This document shows, piece by piece, positions 4,697-5,017 of a DNA stretch of 5,017 bases. Source of the DNA: Deferribacteres bacterium JdFR-76. GTDB taxonomy: Bacteria > Zhuqueibacterota > JdFR-76. Position 1 is the stretch's first letter, and each line of letters opens with the position of its first letter. Under the pieces are notes generated by a model. That model was not told where the DNA came from, did no database searches, and was given only the letters and a program-made list of their open reading frames with translations. Both the position numbers and the translations under genes were made by a program. The stretch is from NCBI GenBank assembly GCA_002011685.1, contig MTOL01000550.1, positions 1-5,017 on the forward strand. Direction: 5' to 3'.

Positions 4697-5017
4697 CTAT
4701 TTCAAGGCCTGCCGGGCCTTTTTTGCCTTTTCCACAGCCGAATGGGTCAGGCGCAGAATCTTCCGAACGTCGAACGTATGCCAGCTGGCAATTGCCTCAT
4801 CCAGTTCCTGATGGGCATTATCCAGGAGCTTGCGGGCTTCGCGCTTTTTGCCCGTTGAGCTACTTAATTTATAAAAATCCTCCGCCCAATCCAGCAAATC
4901 TCGTGTCAGCAGCATCAGATAGAGCGCATGGTAGGCCTGGGTGGGGACATTCGGATCGATCTGTTTGCGTGGATTGTGGCAGCGGGTACAAATTTCCGAC
5001 ATCTCGTCTGGCGTTAC
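4697..5017 (-). CDS. Multiheme c-type cytochrome, C-terminal fragment (5' end outside window)
   Basis: The frame is open to the right edge of the window (the residues before M at 5002 read VTPDE), so that ATG is internal and this is the last 106 residues of a larger protein. One heme c motif, CTRCH, is visible (minus strand 4990-4976). About 90 residues of mostly alpha-helical, charged sequence follow, with no further cysteine, including YHALYLMLL, a basic-acidic helix pair and ASWHTFD. A last heme followed by a long helical tail with a W-H-T-F-D type motif reminds me of the C-terminal ends of some multiheme cytochromes of the NapC/cytochrome c3-like or hydroxylamine oxidoreductase-like groups. 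Total heme number and enzyme activity cannot be judged here. It lies immediately upstream of the tetraheme cytochrome and probably shares its transcript. The final codons form a perfect 6-bp hairpin (4704-4720) without a U-tract in this direction. Confidence 0.8.
   Translation of the reverse strand, partial: VTPDEMSEICTRCHNPRKQIDPNVPTQAYHALYLMLLTRDLLDWAEDFYKLSSSTGKKREARKLLDNAHQELDEAIASWHTFDVRKILRLTHSAVEKAKKARQALK

Noticed and set aside
4704..4724. Plus-strand terminator-like hairpin AAGGCC-TGCCG-GGCCTT followed by TTTT
   Set aside because: It sits inside the coding end of the minus-strand cytochrome and no plus-strand gene precedes it; alternating Ala/Lys codons explain the symmetry.
4061..4858. 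265-codon open frame on the plus strand
   Set aside because: Antisense to the two cytochrome genes; it starts inside the terminator hairpin and crosses the gap between them. No protein features.

Overview
The window reads as chromosomal DNA of a Gram-negative, respiring, c-type-cytochrome-rich bacterium. Evidence is a Sec-exported tetraheme cytochrome, the end of a second multiheme cytochrome, and a membrane histidine kinase with heme c-binding motifs in its periplasmic domain. The tetraheme protein resembles cytochromes I associate with the FCB group (Calditrichota/Ignavibacteria-type), and the kinase domain resembles deltaproteobacterial heme sensors. This placement is from memory and weak. 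No mobile element, tRNA, rRNA or CRISPR array is visible.

Layout. 1-233 (+): C-terminal end of a PEGA-domain protein, followed by a GAAA-tetraloop hairpin and a strong intrinsic terminator (285-325). 326-626: a convergent intergenic region with no credible gene but several inverted repeats, including a nested long-range fold (372-532). 631-2001 (-): NtrC-type response regulator. 2027-3649 (-): its histidine kinase, 25 nt upstream and probably in the same operon. 3650-4046: a long leader/intergenic stretch with a possible promoter, a perfect 12-bp inverted repeat and an 18-codon ORF behind a near-perfect Shine-Dalgarno sequence. 4037-4073: intrinsic terminator of the cytochrome operon. 4097-4642 (-): tetraheme cytochrome. 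4697-5017 (-): C-terminal part of another multiheme cytochrome, cut by the window edge.

How it may work. Transcription on the minus strand runs cytochrome - cytochrome - terminator, then kinase - regulator - terminator. The kinase periplasmic domain carries CXXCH and CX4CH motifs, so a reasonable hypothesis is that it senses redox state, or a small ligand, through covalently bound heme. It would then signal to the regulator, which may control the adjacent cytochromes.

The most unusual point is the regulator. Its receiver domain and Fis-type DNA-binding domain look intact, but its AAA+ domain departs from consensus at the sigma54-contact loop (GTVTGS instead of GAFTGA), at a candidate arginine finger (Leu) and at sensor I (Ser instead of Asn). 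It may not be a standard sigma54 activator.
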